Below are positions 25,578 to 35,869 of a stretch of DNA of 64,000 bases, one piece after another (position 1 is the stretch's first letter; the number at the start of each line of letters is the position of its first letter). Below the pieces are notes generated by a model. That model made no database searches and had not been told where the DNA came from. It saw only the letters and a list, made by a program, of their open reading frames with translations. Origin of the DNA: Kushneria sinocarnis (GTDB lineage Bacteria; Pseudomonadota; Gammaproteobacteria; Pseudomonadales; Halomonadaceae); assembly GCF_003633775.1 (NCBI RefSeq), contig NZ_RBIN01000005.1:303888-367887 (forward strand). The letters run 5' to 3'. A program made the position numbers and the translations under genes.

Positions 25578-26771
25578 ATGACCGGTACCCCCCGCCCCCA
25601 TCACGGTGGCAATCTCAGTTTTCTCAAGCGCCACAATCGCAGCGCCATCCTCGAAACGGTACGCCGTTCGCCGGGCGTGACCCGGGCGGACATCGCCGTG
25701 CTGACCGGCCTGACCAAGGCCACGGTCGGTGCCATCGTGCAGGATTTGCTGCATCGGGAGTGGCTGCGCGAGGGCGAGCTGCGACAGAGCGGCGGCGGCC
25801 GGCCGGGACGCAGCCTGCACCCGGACGCCAGCCGCCATGTGCTGCTGGGGGTGGATGCCGGCGTCAAGAGCCTGCGCCTGATCGCCTGCACCCTGGCCGG
25901 GGAGCCGCTGCTGCAGCGCCACCTCGAACAGGCACCGACCACCCCCGAAGAGACGGCAGGCGTGCTGGCCGCACGGATCCGGGAGATGCTGGCCGACGAG
26001 ACCATCCGCCACCGCCACTGCCTCGGGCTGGGCGTCACCCTGCCCGGGCCGGTGGCGCCCGATCAGCCGCTGCTGCGGCTGGCCCCCAACCTGGGCTGGC
26101 GCGACATCCCCTTTCTGGAGCTGCTGAAGCCGCTGCTGCCGGAGATCACCGGGCACTGGCTGCTGGACAACGAAGCCAATGCCGCCGCCTTCGGCGAGTA
26201 TTACTTCCACCCCGGTGTCCCGCCCGAATCGCTGGTCTATCTCAGCGCCAGCACCGGCATCGGCAGCGGTCTGGTGGCAGGCGACGGTCAGATGCCGACC
26301 GTGGTCCGCGGCCGGGGCGGGCTGGTCGGCGAAATCGGCCATACCATCCTGCAGCCCGGCGGCCTCTACTGCCACTGCGGCAATCGCGGCTGCGTCGAAA
26401 CCCTGGTCAGTGGCTGGGCAATCCGGGCGGCGCTCAACATTCCTCCCGAACAGGGGGTCACCGAAGCCCTGTGGCCACGACTCAGCGAGCCGGAGGTGGC
26501 GCTCACCCTGCGCCGGGCAGGCGAAGCGCTGGGCATGCTGCTGCTCAACCTGCACCACACTCTCAATCCGCCCGAGATCGTCATCGGCGGCTCCCTGACC
26601 GGGCTTGGTGATGCCCTGCTGGTGCCGGCACTGGACTACTTCGAACGCCATCGCAGCGGGCTGCTGAATACCGACGGCCAGGTGGCCATCCGGGTGCTCG
26701 ACGACAGTACCTTTACCGCCGCACGCGGCGCGGCCGCCGAAGTGATGGCCCGGGCGGTCGGCGCTCCCTGA
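25578..26771 (+). CDS. ROK-family transcriptional repressor (XylR-like)
   Basis: 397 residues. The N-terminal winged HTH (SPGVTRADIAVLTGLTKATV) is fused to a ROK sugar-sensing domain with LLGVDAGVKSLRL, a GEIGHT motif in LVGEIGHTILQPGG, and the zinc cysteines of YCHCGNRGCVE. Divergent from the xylose dehydrogenase and porter genes. ROK repressors of this layout release DNA on binding xylose or a derivative, so the operator at 25287-25317 is its probable target. Confidence 0.87.
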   Translation: MTGTPRPHHGGNLSFLKRHNRSAILETVRRSPGVTRADIAVLTGLTKATVGAIVQDLLHREWLREGELRQSGGGRPGRSLHPDASRHVLLGVDAGVKSLRLIACTLAGEPLLQRHLEQAPTTPEETAGVLAARIREMLADETIRHRHCLGLGVTLPGPVAPDQPLLRLAPNLGWRDIPFLELLKPLLPEITGHWLLDNEANAAAFGEYYFHPGVPPESLVYLSASTGIGSGLVAGDGQMPTVVRGRGGLVGEIGHTILQPGGLYCHCGNRGCVETLVSGWAIRAALNIPPEQGVTEALWPRLSEPEVALTLRRAGEALGMLLLNLHHTLNPPEIVIGGSLTGLGDALLVPALDYFERHRSGLLNTDGQVAIRVLDDSTFTAARGAAAEVMARAVGAP

Positions 26772-26949
26772 GCCTCGAAGGGCGGATGAGTGCGCCCGTC
26801 AGTGCAATTCCCGCTTCAAAAGCCGGCCGGACCTGGCTATACCCGAAGAAGGCGGCACGCGCTGCCCGGCAGCAACCCCGGACAACCACAATCCGACCAC
26901 CGGTGTGCCCGGCCACGGCGGGCACGCCCGATCATTCGAGGGGTGCATC

Positions 26950-27267
26950 ATGAATGAGCGTCAGATGGCACTCGAAGCACTGCGCTACGACCTGCGCGAA
27001 CGGCTGCGCCACTACCGTCCCGAACGATCCGGCACGCCCGGCGGACCGCAGCCGGCCACCGAGGATGACATGACCCGGCACCTTGCCCGGACCAGGCAGG
27101 AACTGGAACGGGTGGAGCGTACCCTGCTGCGCATCGCCTCCGGCGAGGGCGAGTACTGCGCCCGCTGCATGATGACGCTCGATGGCTGGCAGCTCACCGC
27201 CGACCCCTGCACCACGCTGTGTGCCCACTGTCAGGCCCAGCCCTGGCATCATGACTCCCCCAGGTGA
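26950..27267 (+). CDS. TraR/DksA-type zinc-finger protein
   Basis: 105 residues from MNERQMALEALRYDLRERLR. A helical N-terminus is followed by a four-Cys finger, CARC and CAHC 17 residues apart, at the C-terminus. The layout is that of short DksA/TraR proteins that act in the secondary channel of RNA polymerase. It lacks the long coiled-coil tip of DksA proper, and I cannot see the two acidic tip residues. GAGGGG precedes the ATG. Single gene. Confidence 0.7.
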   Translation: MNERQMALEALRYDLRERLRHYRPERSGTPGGPQPATEDDMTRHLARTRQELERVERTLLRIASGEGEYCARCMMTLDGWQLTADPCTTLCAHCQAQPWHHDSPR

Positions 27268-27395
27268 ACCGGCCCTCGGCGCGGCCTTGCACACGGCAGG
27301 CAGCGACTGTTGTCATTGGATGACTGCCCGGCTCCGGGCGCTGTGGCGCCTGTTGCCGGCGCTGCTGTTGGTGCCATCCACTATCGGTGCTCGCC

Positions 27396-27824
27396 ATGAC
27401 GGACCCTGCCATTCCGCGCCCCGCCGCCCTGAGCGTGGTCGTGCGCCGCGATCGCGTCCTGCTGGTACGCCGCCACAACCCACCCGATGCCGGGCTGTGG
27501 GGCTTTCCCGGTGGGCGCATCGAATGGGGGGAACGACTCGAGCAGGCCGCGGTACGCGAGCTTCGGGAGGAGACCGGCGTGGTCGCGACCGCCGGCGAGG
27601 TGCTGACCGCGCTGAATGTCATCGATGGCAGCAGCCAGGCCATCCACCATCACTTCGTGCTGATCGCGGTGCGCTGTCACTGGCAGACGGGTGATGGCAT
27701 CGCCGATGACGATGCCAGCGAGATCGGCTGGTTCACTCCGGATGAGATCGCCGCCGCCGATCACCAGACAAGCGCCGACGTCGAATGGCTGGCGCGACTC
27801 GCGCTGGCTCCCGACGGCCGCTAG
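27396..27824 (+). CDS. NUDIX hydrolase
   Basis: 142 residues from the ATG at 27396 (a GTG 9 bases earlier is possible). The Nudix box is complete, from GGRIEWGERLEQAAVREL into REETGV near residue 40, with the metal-binding Glu residues in place. It probably hydrolyses a nucleoside diphosphate derivative; ADP-ribose or NADH type substrates are common for this size. Its end overlaps the convergent transporter gene by 4 bases. Confidence 0.85.
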   Translation: MTDPAIPRPAALSVVVRRDRVLLVRRHNPPDAGLWGFPGGRIEWGERLEQAAVRELREETGVVATAGEVLTALNVIDGSSQAIHHHFVLIAVRCHWQTGDGIADDDASEIGWFTPDEIAAADHQTSADVEWLARLALAPDGR

Positions 27825-28735
27825 CCGGCCGGGCGGGGCCGGCCGGCACGGCTCGAATACGCCTCGCAGCCACCGGCCAGCACCACCAGTCCGGTGCCGA
27901 GCGCCATCATCAGCGTATAGGGTTCGGCAGCCAGCAGCGCGGAGGAGATGGCGCCCATGATCACCTCGGTCATCATGAAGATGCCCAGCCGGGCCGGGTC
28001 CACCCGGGTAACCGACCACATGAAGGCCGTCAGCGAGAACGCCCACCAGAGGATACCGATCGCCAGCGACGCCAGCAGGATCGCACCGTAATCCGGTTCG
28101 GTGGGCAGACCGCTGTCGGGAGCGCCCAGCACCACCCCCAGCAGCAGCGACGTCAGCAGGGCACCGAGACAGAAGATGAAGTTGCTGATCGCGGCATCAA
28201 GCCGGGAGTGCCGATTCATGCCGGTCGAGCTTATCGACCACAGGATGCCCGACAGCAGCCCCATCCAGTCACCGATGTTGCTCGGCAGCGGCAGGCCCGA
28301 CGCATTGCCGCCGTTGAGGACCAGAAAGACGCCGGCCAGGCCCAGCCCGATGGCGGCGTAGCGCCAGCGGGAGATGGTGGCGCCCAGCCGGAAGCGGGCA
28401 ATGAGGATGCTCCAGACCGGGGTCATGTAGAACAGCACGATCACCGTCGCCACACTGCCGTAGAGCAGGGCTACCGAATACAGGGTAAAGGCGCCACCGC
28501 CCAGGGCGGTGCTCCAGAGGCCCGTGCGGCTGGCATGACCGGGCGTCCGGCGCCGGCGCCAGGCCATCGGCAGCATGGCCAGACAGGCGATGAGCACCAC
28601 CCCGACATTGCTCCAGGCCCCCGCGCCGACATGCGCCTCCAGATAGCGCAGCGGTATCCAGTAAAGCCCCCACAGGGCGGGCACCAGCAGCGCTACCCAG
28701 ATGGCGAGAGGACCTGCCCTGTCATGACTCTGCAT
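27821..28735 (-). CDS. EamA/DMT-family transporter
   Basis: 304 residues from MQSHDRAGPLAIWVALLVPA, with GGAAGG before the ATG at 28735. Ten predicted helices in two EamA halves (WGLYWIPLRYLEAHVGAG, VATVIVLFYMTPVWSILIAR, WAFSLTAFMWSVTRVDPARL). It probably exports a metabolite. Substrate unknown; single gene. Confidence 0.83.
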   Translation of the reverse strand: MQSHDRAGPLAIWVALLVPALWGLYWIPLRYLEAHVGAGAWSNVGVVLIACLAMLPMAWRRRRTPGHASRTGLWSTALGGGAFTLYSVALLYGSVATVIVLFYMTPVWSILIARFRLGATISRWRYAAIGLGLAGVFLVLNGGNASGLPLPSNIGDWMGLLSGILWSISSTGMNRHSRLDAAISNFIFCLGALLTSLLLGVVLGAPDSGLPTEPDYGAILLASLAIGILWWAFSLTAFMWSVTRVDPARLGIFMMTEVIMGAISSALLAAEPYTLMMALGTGLVVLAGGCEAYSSRAGRPRPAG

Positions 28736-28835
28736 GCTGCCTTCCCTGTAGCGGCGATGATCGCACTCGGCCGGACCGGCAGCAGGGGCAGCACCGCCTG
28801 CGTCATGGTCCGGCACGGGGGAAGGCATGATAGCA

Positions 28836-28863
28836 GAAAGGGTCGGCGCCGAAGCACCGACCC
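28836..28863 (-). terminator. Terminator after znuA
   Basis: GGGTCGG (28840-28846) pairs with CCGACCC (28857-28863), followed on the minus strand by TTTCTGC. It lies about 50 bases after the znuA stop. Confidence 0.6.
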
Positions 28864-28912
28864 TGAAGAGCCAGCGAAGCGGGCCACCGGAAACGGCGCC
28901 CTGCCGGCAGGC

Positions 28913-29893
<981 letters not shown>

Positions 29894-29921
29894 TGCCTGT
29901 CATCCTTCGATTCGGTTGATA

Positions 29922-29939
29922 TTGTGATGTTATAACATC
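29922..29939. promoter_or_regulatory. Zur-like operator before znuA
   Basis: TTGTGATGTTATAACATC contains a perfect 14-base palindrome (29926-29939). It matches 11 of 13 positions of the Zur core GTTATANTATAAC, about 30 bases before the start. Confidence 0.6.
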
Positions 29940-30114
29940 TGGATAACATGCACTACCCCTGTTCACGCTGCCCCGCCGGGCCCCGGGCTGGTAGCGCCCC
30001 GGAGCGGAGCCGGGCCTCGAGCGCAACGGGGGCGCCGGGTGCTGCCTGTCACGGGCATCGCCATGCGCCTGCACCGGGCGTATGATGCCGGTTTCTCCCG
30101 CCCGGACGCTGCTC

Positions 30115-31071
30115 ATGTCTCAATCGCGCGATCAGGCTGTCGGTCTGCTGTCGGCCTTCGGCTGCTTTCTGCTGTGGGGCTTTCTGCCGCTCTATTTCCA
30201 CCTGATCGGGCCGACGGTCTCGGCGTGGGAGATCCTGATCCATCGGGTGCTCTGGGCAGCCGTGCTGCTGGCGCTGTTCGTGCTGCTCTCGCGCCGCGCC
30301 CGGCGCGTCCGCGACGCGCTGTGCACCCCGCGTCTGCTGCTGGCGCTGATCGCCACGGCCACGCTGATCGGCTGCAACTGGGGCACCTTCATCTGGGCGG
30401 TGACCAGCAACCACGTGCTGCAGACCAGCCTGGGCTACTACATCAATCCGCTGCTCAACGTGCTGCTGGGCTGCCTCTTCCTGCGCGAGCGCCTGCGGCC
30501 GCTGCAGTGGCTGGCGGTCGCCATCGCGACCGTGGGCGTGCTGATCATGGTGATCGGCTACGGGGAAGTGCCCTGGGTCTCGCTGGCGCTGGCGGGCTGT
30601 TTCGCGCTCTACGGGCTGATTCGCAAGCAGCTCACGGTCGACAGCATCACCGGGCTGTTCATCGAAACCCTGCTACTGCTGCCCTTCGCCCTGAGCTGGC
30701 TCGGCTGGCTGTATGCCCACCACGAGGCCGTCTTCCTGACCACCCGGGGCAGCATTGATCTGCTGCTGTTCGGTTGCGGCGTGGTGACCATCTTTCCACT
30801 GGTGTTCTTTGCCATGGGGGCGCGCCGGCTGAAGCTCGGCACCATCGGGCTGATCCAGTACATGACCCCGACCCTGCATCTGCTGACGGGGGTCTTTTTG
30901 TTCGAAGAGCCCTTCCGGCAGAGCGATCTGATCACCTTTGCCTGTATCTGGCTGGGGCTGGCGCTCTATACCACCGACACCCTGCGCGGCCAGCGGCAAG
31001 ACCGTGGCGGGGCGGCAGCCCCCGGGTCGCATGCTCCCCGCGCCGATACCGAAGGCGAGGGCCAGGCCTGA
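30115..31071 (+). CDS. rarD: RarD-type EamA transporter
   Basis: 318 residues from MSQSRDQAVGLLSAFGCFLL; an in-frame ATG 33 bases earlier is possible. The opening FLLWGFLPLYFHLIGP and the block VTSNHVLQTSLGYYINPLLN are RarD signatures, with ten helices in total. Named for a chloramphenicol-sensitivity phenotype; the natural substrate is not known. Single gene. Confidence 0.87.
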   Translation: MSQSRDQAVGLLSAFGCFLLWGFLPLYFHLIGPTVSAWEILIHRVLWAAVLLALFVLLSRRARRVRDALCTPRLLLALIATATLIGCNWGTFIWAVTSNHVLQTSLGYYINPLLNVLLGCLFLRERLRPLQWLAVAIATVGVLIMVIGYGEVPWVSLALAGCFALYGLIRKQLTVDSITGLFIETLLLLPFALSWLGWLYAHHEAVFLTTRGSIDLLLFGCGVVTIFPLVFFAMGARRLKLGTIGLIQYMTPTLHLLTGVFLFEEPFRQSDLITFACIWLGLALYTTDTLRGQRQDRGGAAAPGSHAPRADTEGEGQA

Positions 31072-31135
31072 CCTGCCGATACAAGAATGCCGTGGCGACT
31101 ATCGCCACGGCATCGGTTACCCCCGCACCCTGCGA

Positions 31136-31339
31136 TCAGGCAAAGGTGTTGAGGCGCGTTCCCACATCACCACTGGTTGCCAGCGCCGGCTGCGGTGCGA
31201 CCTGCGCCATCAGCTGGCCGACCTGAGCGGCCTGGGCATCCAGCGACTCCTTCAGCAGACCGGCCTGCGCCTGCTGCTGTGAATTGACCTGCTGCAGTGC
31301 CAGCGCCGAGCTGACGGTGGCATTGACGGACATCTCCAT
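31136..31339 (-). CDS. YjfB-like small putative motility protein
   Basis: 67 residues from MEMSVNATVSSALALQQVNS, with GGAGGAG before the ATG at 31339. It resembles, from memory, the YjfB family: a short N-terminal segment, then one amphipathic helix rich in Gln and Ala (QAGLLKESLDAQAAQVGQLM). Molecular role unknown; no flagellar genes are close. Convergent with rarD. Confidence 0.65.
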   Translation of the reverse strand: MEMSVNATVSSALALQQVNSQQQAQAGLLKESLDAQAAQVGQLMAQVAPQPALATSGDVGTRLNTFA

Positions 31340-31521
31340 GCCGCTACTCCTCCAGGCGGGATCAATCGTTGCTGCAGCGGCACACCGACCGGCTGCCGCA
31401 GGACGGTGCCGGCAGGGGCCGCTGCGGCCCGTGCACGCCCACCGGCCATGCCGCGCCGACACGGGCGTACATGAGCCTTAACGGCCTGCGCCGGTAAAAA
31501 TTGATGCGCAGGCCGCCCCCA

Positions 31522-32339
31522 TCAGTCGCCCTGCCCGGCAGAATCGCCGATACGTCCCTGCTTGTGCGAGTAGAACTCATCCTCCTCGATCTCGCCGCGC
31601 ACGAAGGAGAGCAATCGATTGTCGGCCTGGGGGTCATTGGCCAGCGCATCGAGCCTTGCCTGCATCACCAGCCGCGAGCGCTGATGGTTGAACAGCCCGC
31701 CCACCAGGAACAGCACACTGCCGATCAGAAACAGCCAGGCGAGAAAGGCGAACATCTTCTCCTCGTCCGCCGGACTCCTGATGTCCCAGAGATAGGGAAT
31801 GGAGGCGACCACGAACAGACCGGAACCGATCACGAAGGTGACCGCGGTCAGGTTCATCAGCTGCAGCGTCATCAGCGACGAGGCCCGGATGATCATCAGC
31901 ACGTTCAGACAGGCCCCGAACACGAACAGGACCGAGCCGATCACGAAACACCAGGCGCCGGGCGTGATCCAGTCCCACCAGGAAAGAACAGGCTGCCCAC
32001 CGTGAACAATATGGTGCCCGCGATGTACGACCACAGGGCGCTGACCTCCAGCATCCGGCTGGGCGAGAGCCGCTGCCGTGGCCAGAACTGGTAGATCTCC
32101 ATCATGTCGTGCACCAGCACCAGCAGATAGACCAGCGAGCCGACGAAGAACAGCCAGGCGCCGATGTCCTTGAACGCCTCGAAGCGGGGAAAGAACAGCG
32201 CACTGCCGATGATGAACAGCAGGCCGCCCAGCTCGTAGAGCAGGGAGTTGACCGTTTCCCAGCGGAAATTGATGTTCAGATTGGAATCCTGACTGAAGAC
32301 CTTTGAAGTGCGCGGCCGGTTCGTGAACAGATGCGGCAT
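31522..32339 (-). pseudogene. YrhK-domain membrane protein, split by a one-base frameshift
   Basis: The first frame starts at 32339 (MPHLFTNRPRTSKVFSQDSN) and carries the YrhK-like block FRWETVNSLLYELGGLLFII and several helices, up to TVGSLFFPG. It then goes off frame and stops at 31941. The other frame continues the protein from WWDWITPGAWCFVIGSVL to the normal-looking end at 31522. Restoring one C near 31980 (FFP-WWDW) joins them into about 272 residues with two tandem YrhK-like repeats. Either a real mutation or a sequencing error; nothing else in it looks decayed. Function of the family unknown. Confidence 0.7.
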
Positions 32340-32442
32340 ACGAGATAATCACCCGGTTCCGGAACATAAGCATGGAATTCAGGCAATTGTGGTTCGGGTA
32401 CGGCCATTCGGCCAGGCGCAGCGCAACGCAGCGCGGTGGCGC

Positions 32443-33387
32443 TCAGTGGGCGTCGCGCCAGCGATCCCAGGGGGGAACCGGATCGACGGCCGCCAGCAGA
32501 TGATCGATGAAGGCCTGCACCTTCGGGGTACGCTGGCGCCCCTCGGTAGTCAGCATGTGAATCATGCGCCGCCGGGGTGCGACCTCGCACTGCCACGCTT
32601 CCAGCAGTGGCACCAGCCGGCCCTCGTGCAGCAGCTCGCCGATCAGCCAGGTGGGAAACATCACGATCCCCTGCCCCAGCAGTGCGGCATGCAGCAGGCT
32701 TTCGGCATCATTGCTGTAGAGCGAGCCGGCGAGCCCGAGGGCCGTGGCGCGCGCCTCGCCGGCGCCGCGAAAGTACCAGCGCTGACGCCCCATCTCGCCC
32801 TGGTAGAGCAGACAGTCGTGATCGAACAGCGCCTGCGGCGTCTCCGGTGTGCCGCGCCGGTCGAGATAGGCCGGCGACGCCGCGGTGACATAGTTCATCG
32901 GGGCCAGTGGCCGAGCCACCAGCGAGGAGTCCGCCAGCTCGCCGACGCGGAAGGTGATGTCACTGCCCTCGCGCACCGGATCGGTCACCTCATCGCTCAG
33001 CAGCAGTTCCGCCCGGATGGCCGGATGGCGTTGCTGAAAGTCGTTCAGCAGCGGCAGGATTCGCCGCTGACCGAAGGCCACCGGCGCGTTGATGCGCAGC
33101 GTGCCCGAAGGCTCGGCACCGCCCTCGGTCAGCGCTTCGGTGGCACGCTCGAGCTGCTCCAGCGTGCCCCGGATGCGTTCGTAATACTGCCGCCCGGCAT
33201 CGGTGAGACTGACCGCCCGGGTGTGACGATAGAGCAGCTGGACCCCCAATGAGGCTTCCAGCGCACTGATCTGACGCGATACCGAGGAGACGGCGACGTG
33301 AAAGTGGCGGGCCGCGGCGGTGAAACTGCCGTTGGCCGCGACCCGCTCGAAGACCCGCAGGGCGTTGAGATCGATCGAGTTGTCCAT
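32443..33387 (-). CDS. LysR-family regulator
   Basis: 314 residues from MDNSIDLNALRVFERVAANG at 33387. The HTH (GSFTAAARHFHVAVSSVSRQ) is at residues 20-40 and the effector domain follows, of the PtxR/DmlR-like branch (TLRINAPVAFGQRRILPLLN). It is divergent from the SDR gene at 33506 with a 118-base gap and is its likely regulator. Confidence 0.85.
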   Translation of the reverse strand: MDNSIDLNALRVFERVAANGSFTAAARHFHVAVSSVSRQISALEASLGVQLLYRHTRAVSLTDAGRQYYERIRGTLEQLERATEALTEGGAEPSGTLRINAPVAFGQRRILPLLNDFQQRHPAIRAELLLSDEVTDPVREGSDITFRVGELADSSLVARPLAPMNYVTAASPAYLDRRGTPETPQALFDHDCLLYQGEMGRQRWYFRGAGEARATALGLAGSLYSNDAESLLHAALLGQGIVMFPTWLIGELLHEGRLVPLLEAWQCEVAPRRRMIHMLTTEGRQRTPKVQAFIDHLLAAVDPVPPWDRWRDAH

Positions 33388-33505
33388 GGCGCAATAATGC
33401 TTTGCAATCTTTTCTATTGTAGCAACAAAAGCGGCTGACCAGACTGTAGGGCGTATCGGCGGCGTCAGTCGACGCTGCCTTCGGCATTCACAGGAGGAAA
33501 GCGAT

Positions 33506-34564
33506 ATGCGCAAGGGTACCGCACTGGTCGTCGGCGCCACCGGCATCACCGGCGGCAATCTGGCTGCCTATCTGGTCGCCAGCGGCTGGACCGTTTACGG
33601 TCTCTCACGCCGCCCCTCGGGGCAGGCCGGGGTGATTCCCGTGGCCACCGACCTGCTCGATCGCGACGCAACCCGCCAGGCGCTGGACGGCCTGCCGATC
33701 AGCCATGTCTTCTTCTGCACCTGGACCCGGCGCGACAGCGAGCAGGAGAACGTCAGGGCCAACGGTGCGATGATGAACAACCTGTTCGATGCGCTCGATG
33801 CCGGCAGTCTCCGGCACGCCTCACTGGTGACCGGCACCAAGCAGTATCTCGGTGCCTTCGAAAGCTACGGCAGCGGCCGGGTCGAGACCCCCTTCCGGGA
33901 GTCCGCGCCGCGGGTGCCGGGCGAGAACTTCTACTACACCCTGGAAGACATCCTGATCGAGGCCGCCGAACGCCACGGCTTCAGCTGGAACGTGCACCGC
34001 CCGCACACCGTGATCGGCCATGCGCGTGGCAATGCCATGAACATGGGCGTGACCATCGCCGTTTATGCCTCGATCTGCCGCGAGCAGGGCTGGCCCTTCG
34101 TTTTCCCCGGTTCGCAGACCCAGTGGAATGCGCTCACCGACATGACCGATGCGCTGCTGCTGGCACGCCAGATGGAGTGGGCGGCACTCGCGCCCGGCGC
34201 GCAGAACGAGGCCTTCAACACGGTCAACGGAGACACCTTCCGCTGGCGCCGGATGTGGCAGGAGATCGGCGAATTCTTCTGTCTCGAGGTGCCGGACTGC
34301 CCGGAAACCCCGCAACCACTGGAAGAGCAGATGGCCGGCATGGAAGAGACCTGGCGCGGGATCGCCGAACGCCATGGTCTGGTCGAGTCGGATGTCACGC
34401 AGCTGGCCTCTTGGTGGCACACCGATGCCGACCTGGGCCGCGAGCAGGAGTGCGTCAACGATCTCACCAAGTGCCGCGACTTCGGCTTCAGCGAGTTCCG
34501 CGAAACCCGGGCCGCCTTCCTCGATCTGTTCGCCCGGCTGCGCGCCGAGCGCATCATCCCCTGA
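33506..34564 (+). CDS. PRISE-like short-chain reductase (progesterone 5-beta-reductase/iridoid synthase type)
   Basis: 352 residues, with AGGAGGAAA before the ATG. The Rossmann motif is VVGATGITGGNLAAYL. Further PRISE marks are SLVTGTKQYLGAFESYG and the catalytic-type FYYTLEDILIEAAERHGF. Bacterial members reduce activated C=C bonds of enones; the physiological substrate is usually unknown. Divergent from a LysR gene. Followed by a terminator. Confidence 0.8.
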   Translation: MRKGTALVVGATGITGGNLAAYLVASGWTVYGLSRRPSGQAGVIPVATDLLDRDATRQALDGLPISHVFFCTWTRRDSEQENVRANGAMMNNLFDALDAGSLRHASLVTGTKQYLGAFESYGSGRVETPFRESAPRVPGENFYYTLEDILIEAAERHGFSWNVHRPHTVIGHARGNAMNMGVTIAVYASICREQGWPFVFPGSQTQWNALTDMTDALLLARQMEWAALAPGAQNEAFNTVNGDTFRWRRMWQEIGEFFCLEVPDCPETPQPLEEQMAGMEETWRGIAERHGLVESDVTQLASWWHTDADLGREQECVNDLTKCRDFGFSEFRETRAAFLDLFARLRAERIIP

Positions 34565-34590
34565 GGAAGCGGGGATTCAGGGTACACTCG

Positions 34591-34617
34591 GGAGGGCGCC
34601 TGCGGGCGCTCTCTTTT
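34591..34617 (+). terminator. Terminator after the PRISE-like gene
   Basis: GAGGGCGC and GCGCTCTC pair with one mismatch around a short loop, followed by CTTTTG. Apart from this and the Zur-like box, the gap 34565-34792 shows nothing else. Confidence 0.6.
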
Positions 34618-34691
34618 GCATCTGTCTTGCCATCTGTCCGGCTCGTGCCTGTGCCGAGCGTCCGAGCCGGTGTATCATTGCGACCTTATAT

Positions 34692-34706
34692 TGTTATAAT
34701 ATAACA
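34692..34706. promoter_or_regulatory. Zur-like operator before the FecBCD-type operon
   Basis: TGTTATAATATAACA is a perfect 7-1-7 palindrome containing the full Zur core GTTATANTATAAC. It sits in an AT-rich patch about 87 bases before the start at 34793 and resembles the box before znuA. Confidence 0.7.
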
Positions 34707-34792
34707 TATCTTTTAATCGGCTTCAGTAATGTTAAGCTCGGTGTCGCCTTTGCTCCCGAAGGCATCCTGCTTTCAACGGAGGACCCCAGTTC

Positions 34793-35869
34793 ATGGCTGT
34801 GCACCGCCGGCCACACGCCCTGGCCCTTTCTGCCCTGCTGCTGGGCGGCCTGCTGATCGGGCAGGCACAGGCCGACGAACAGCGCCCCGACCCCCGGTCT
34901 CCGGCGTCTCGTACCCACTATCCGCTCGTGATCGATAACTGCGGTCATGAGCTGACCTTCGAGCAGGCCCCCCGGCGAATTGTCACCCTGGGTCAGCTGG
35001 AGAGCGAACTGCTGCTCTCGCTGGGCGTGGCCGACCGTATCGCGGGCACTGCTGTCTGGTTCGGCCCGGTACGGCCGCCCCTGCGTCAGGCCAACCAAAC
35101 CGTCCCCCGGTTGTCGGAAGATGTGCCGAGTTTCGAGTCCGTGACCCGTCTGCGACCGGACCTGGTCGCTGCCCAGTTCACCTATCATCTGGGTGCCCAC
35201 GGTGAGGTGGCTACCCGGAATCAGTTCGAGCAGCTCGGCATCCACACCTGGGTGTCACCCAGCGACTGCCTCGGCAAGCAGGTGACCGAAAGCTCCAACA
35301 GCGATGGCAGCCGCAGCCGCCCCTTCACCATGGCCGTGATCGATCAGGAAATCACCCAGCTGGCACGCATTCTCGATGTCCAGGCCAGGGGCCAGGCGCT
35401 GATCGATCGGCTGCATCAGCGTATTACCCGGGCCAAGGCTCGCCTGGCACTGCCCGAGGGCAGTGACAAACCCACGGTGGTGTACTGGTTCTCCAGCCCG
35501 CGGCTGCAGGGCGATCCCTGGGTAGCCGGCAACGATGGGGCGCCGGGCGTCATCTCGCGCACCCTGGGGCTGGATAACATCATCGATAGTTCTCAGGAAT
35601 GGCCGGCCGTGAGCTGGGAGCGAATTGCCACCCTTGACCCCGATATCATTGTGATTGCCGACATGAACCGGAGGCGCTTTCCCGCCGACGATGTCCGCAA
35701 GAAGCTCGACTTCCTCCACCACGACCCGGTGGCCCGCGAACTCGATGCCGTGGAGCAGGGCCACATCATTACCGTCGGTGCCCAGGGGCTCAACCCCTCC
35801 ATGCGCGTGGTCGATGCCATTGAAACCATCGGTCGACAACTGGCCGACTTTCGCGCTGCCGACTCATGA
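34793..35869 (+). CDS. ABC transporter periplasmic binding protein (FecB/BtuF-like), probably for a metal complex
   Basis: 358 residues. The signal peptide MAVHRRPHALALSALLLGGL ends near GQAQA. The TroA-like helical-backbone fold is seen in RRIVTLGQLESELLLSLGVA, RLRPDLVAAQFTYH and LDPDIIVIADMNRR. Such proteins bind ferric siderophores, cobalamin or heme. First gene of a three-gene operon, overlapping the permease by 4 bases, behind a strong Zur-like box. So zinc or a zinc-chelator complex is the best guess. No TonB receptor is adjacent. Confidence 0.8.
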   Translation: MAVHRRPHALALSALLLGGLLIGQAQADEQRPDPRSPASRTHYPLVIDNCGHELTFEQAPRRIVTLGQLESELLLSLGVADRIAGTAVWFGPVRPPLRQANQTVPRLSEDVPSFESVTRLRPDLVAAQFTYHLGAHGEVATRNQFEQLGIHTWVSPSDCLGKQVTESSNSDGSRSRPFTMAVIDQEITQLARILDVQARGQALIDRLHQRITRAKARLALPEGSDKPTVVYWFSSPRLQGDPWVAGNDGAPGVISRTLGLDNIIDSSQEWPAVSWERIATLDPDIIVIADMNRRRFPADDVRKKLDFLHHDPVARELDAVEQGHIITVGAQGLNPSMRVVDAIETIGRQLADFRAADS

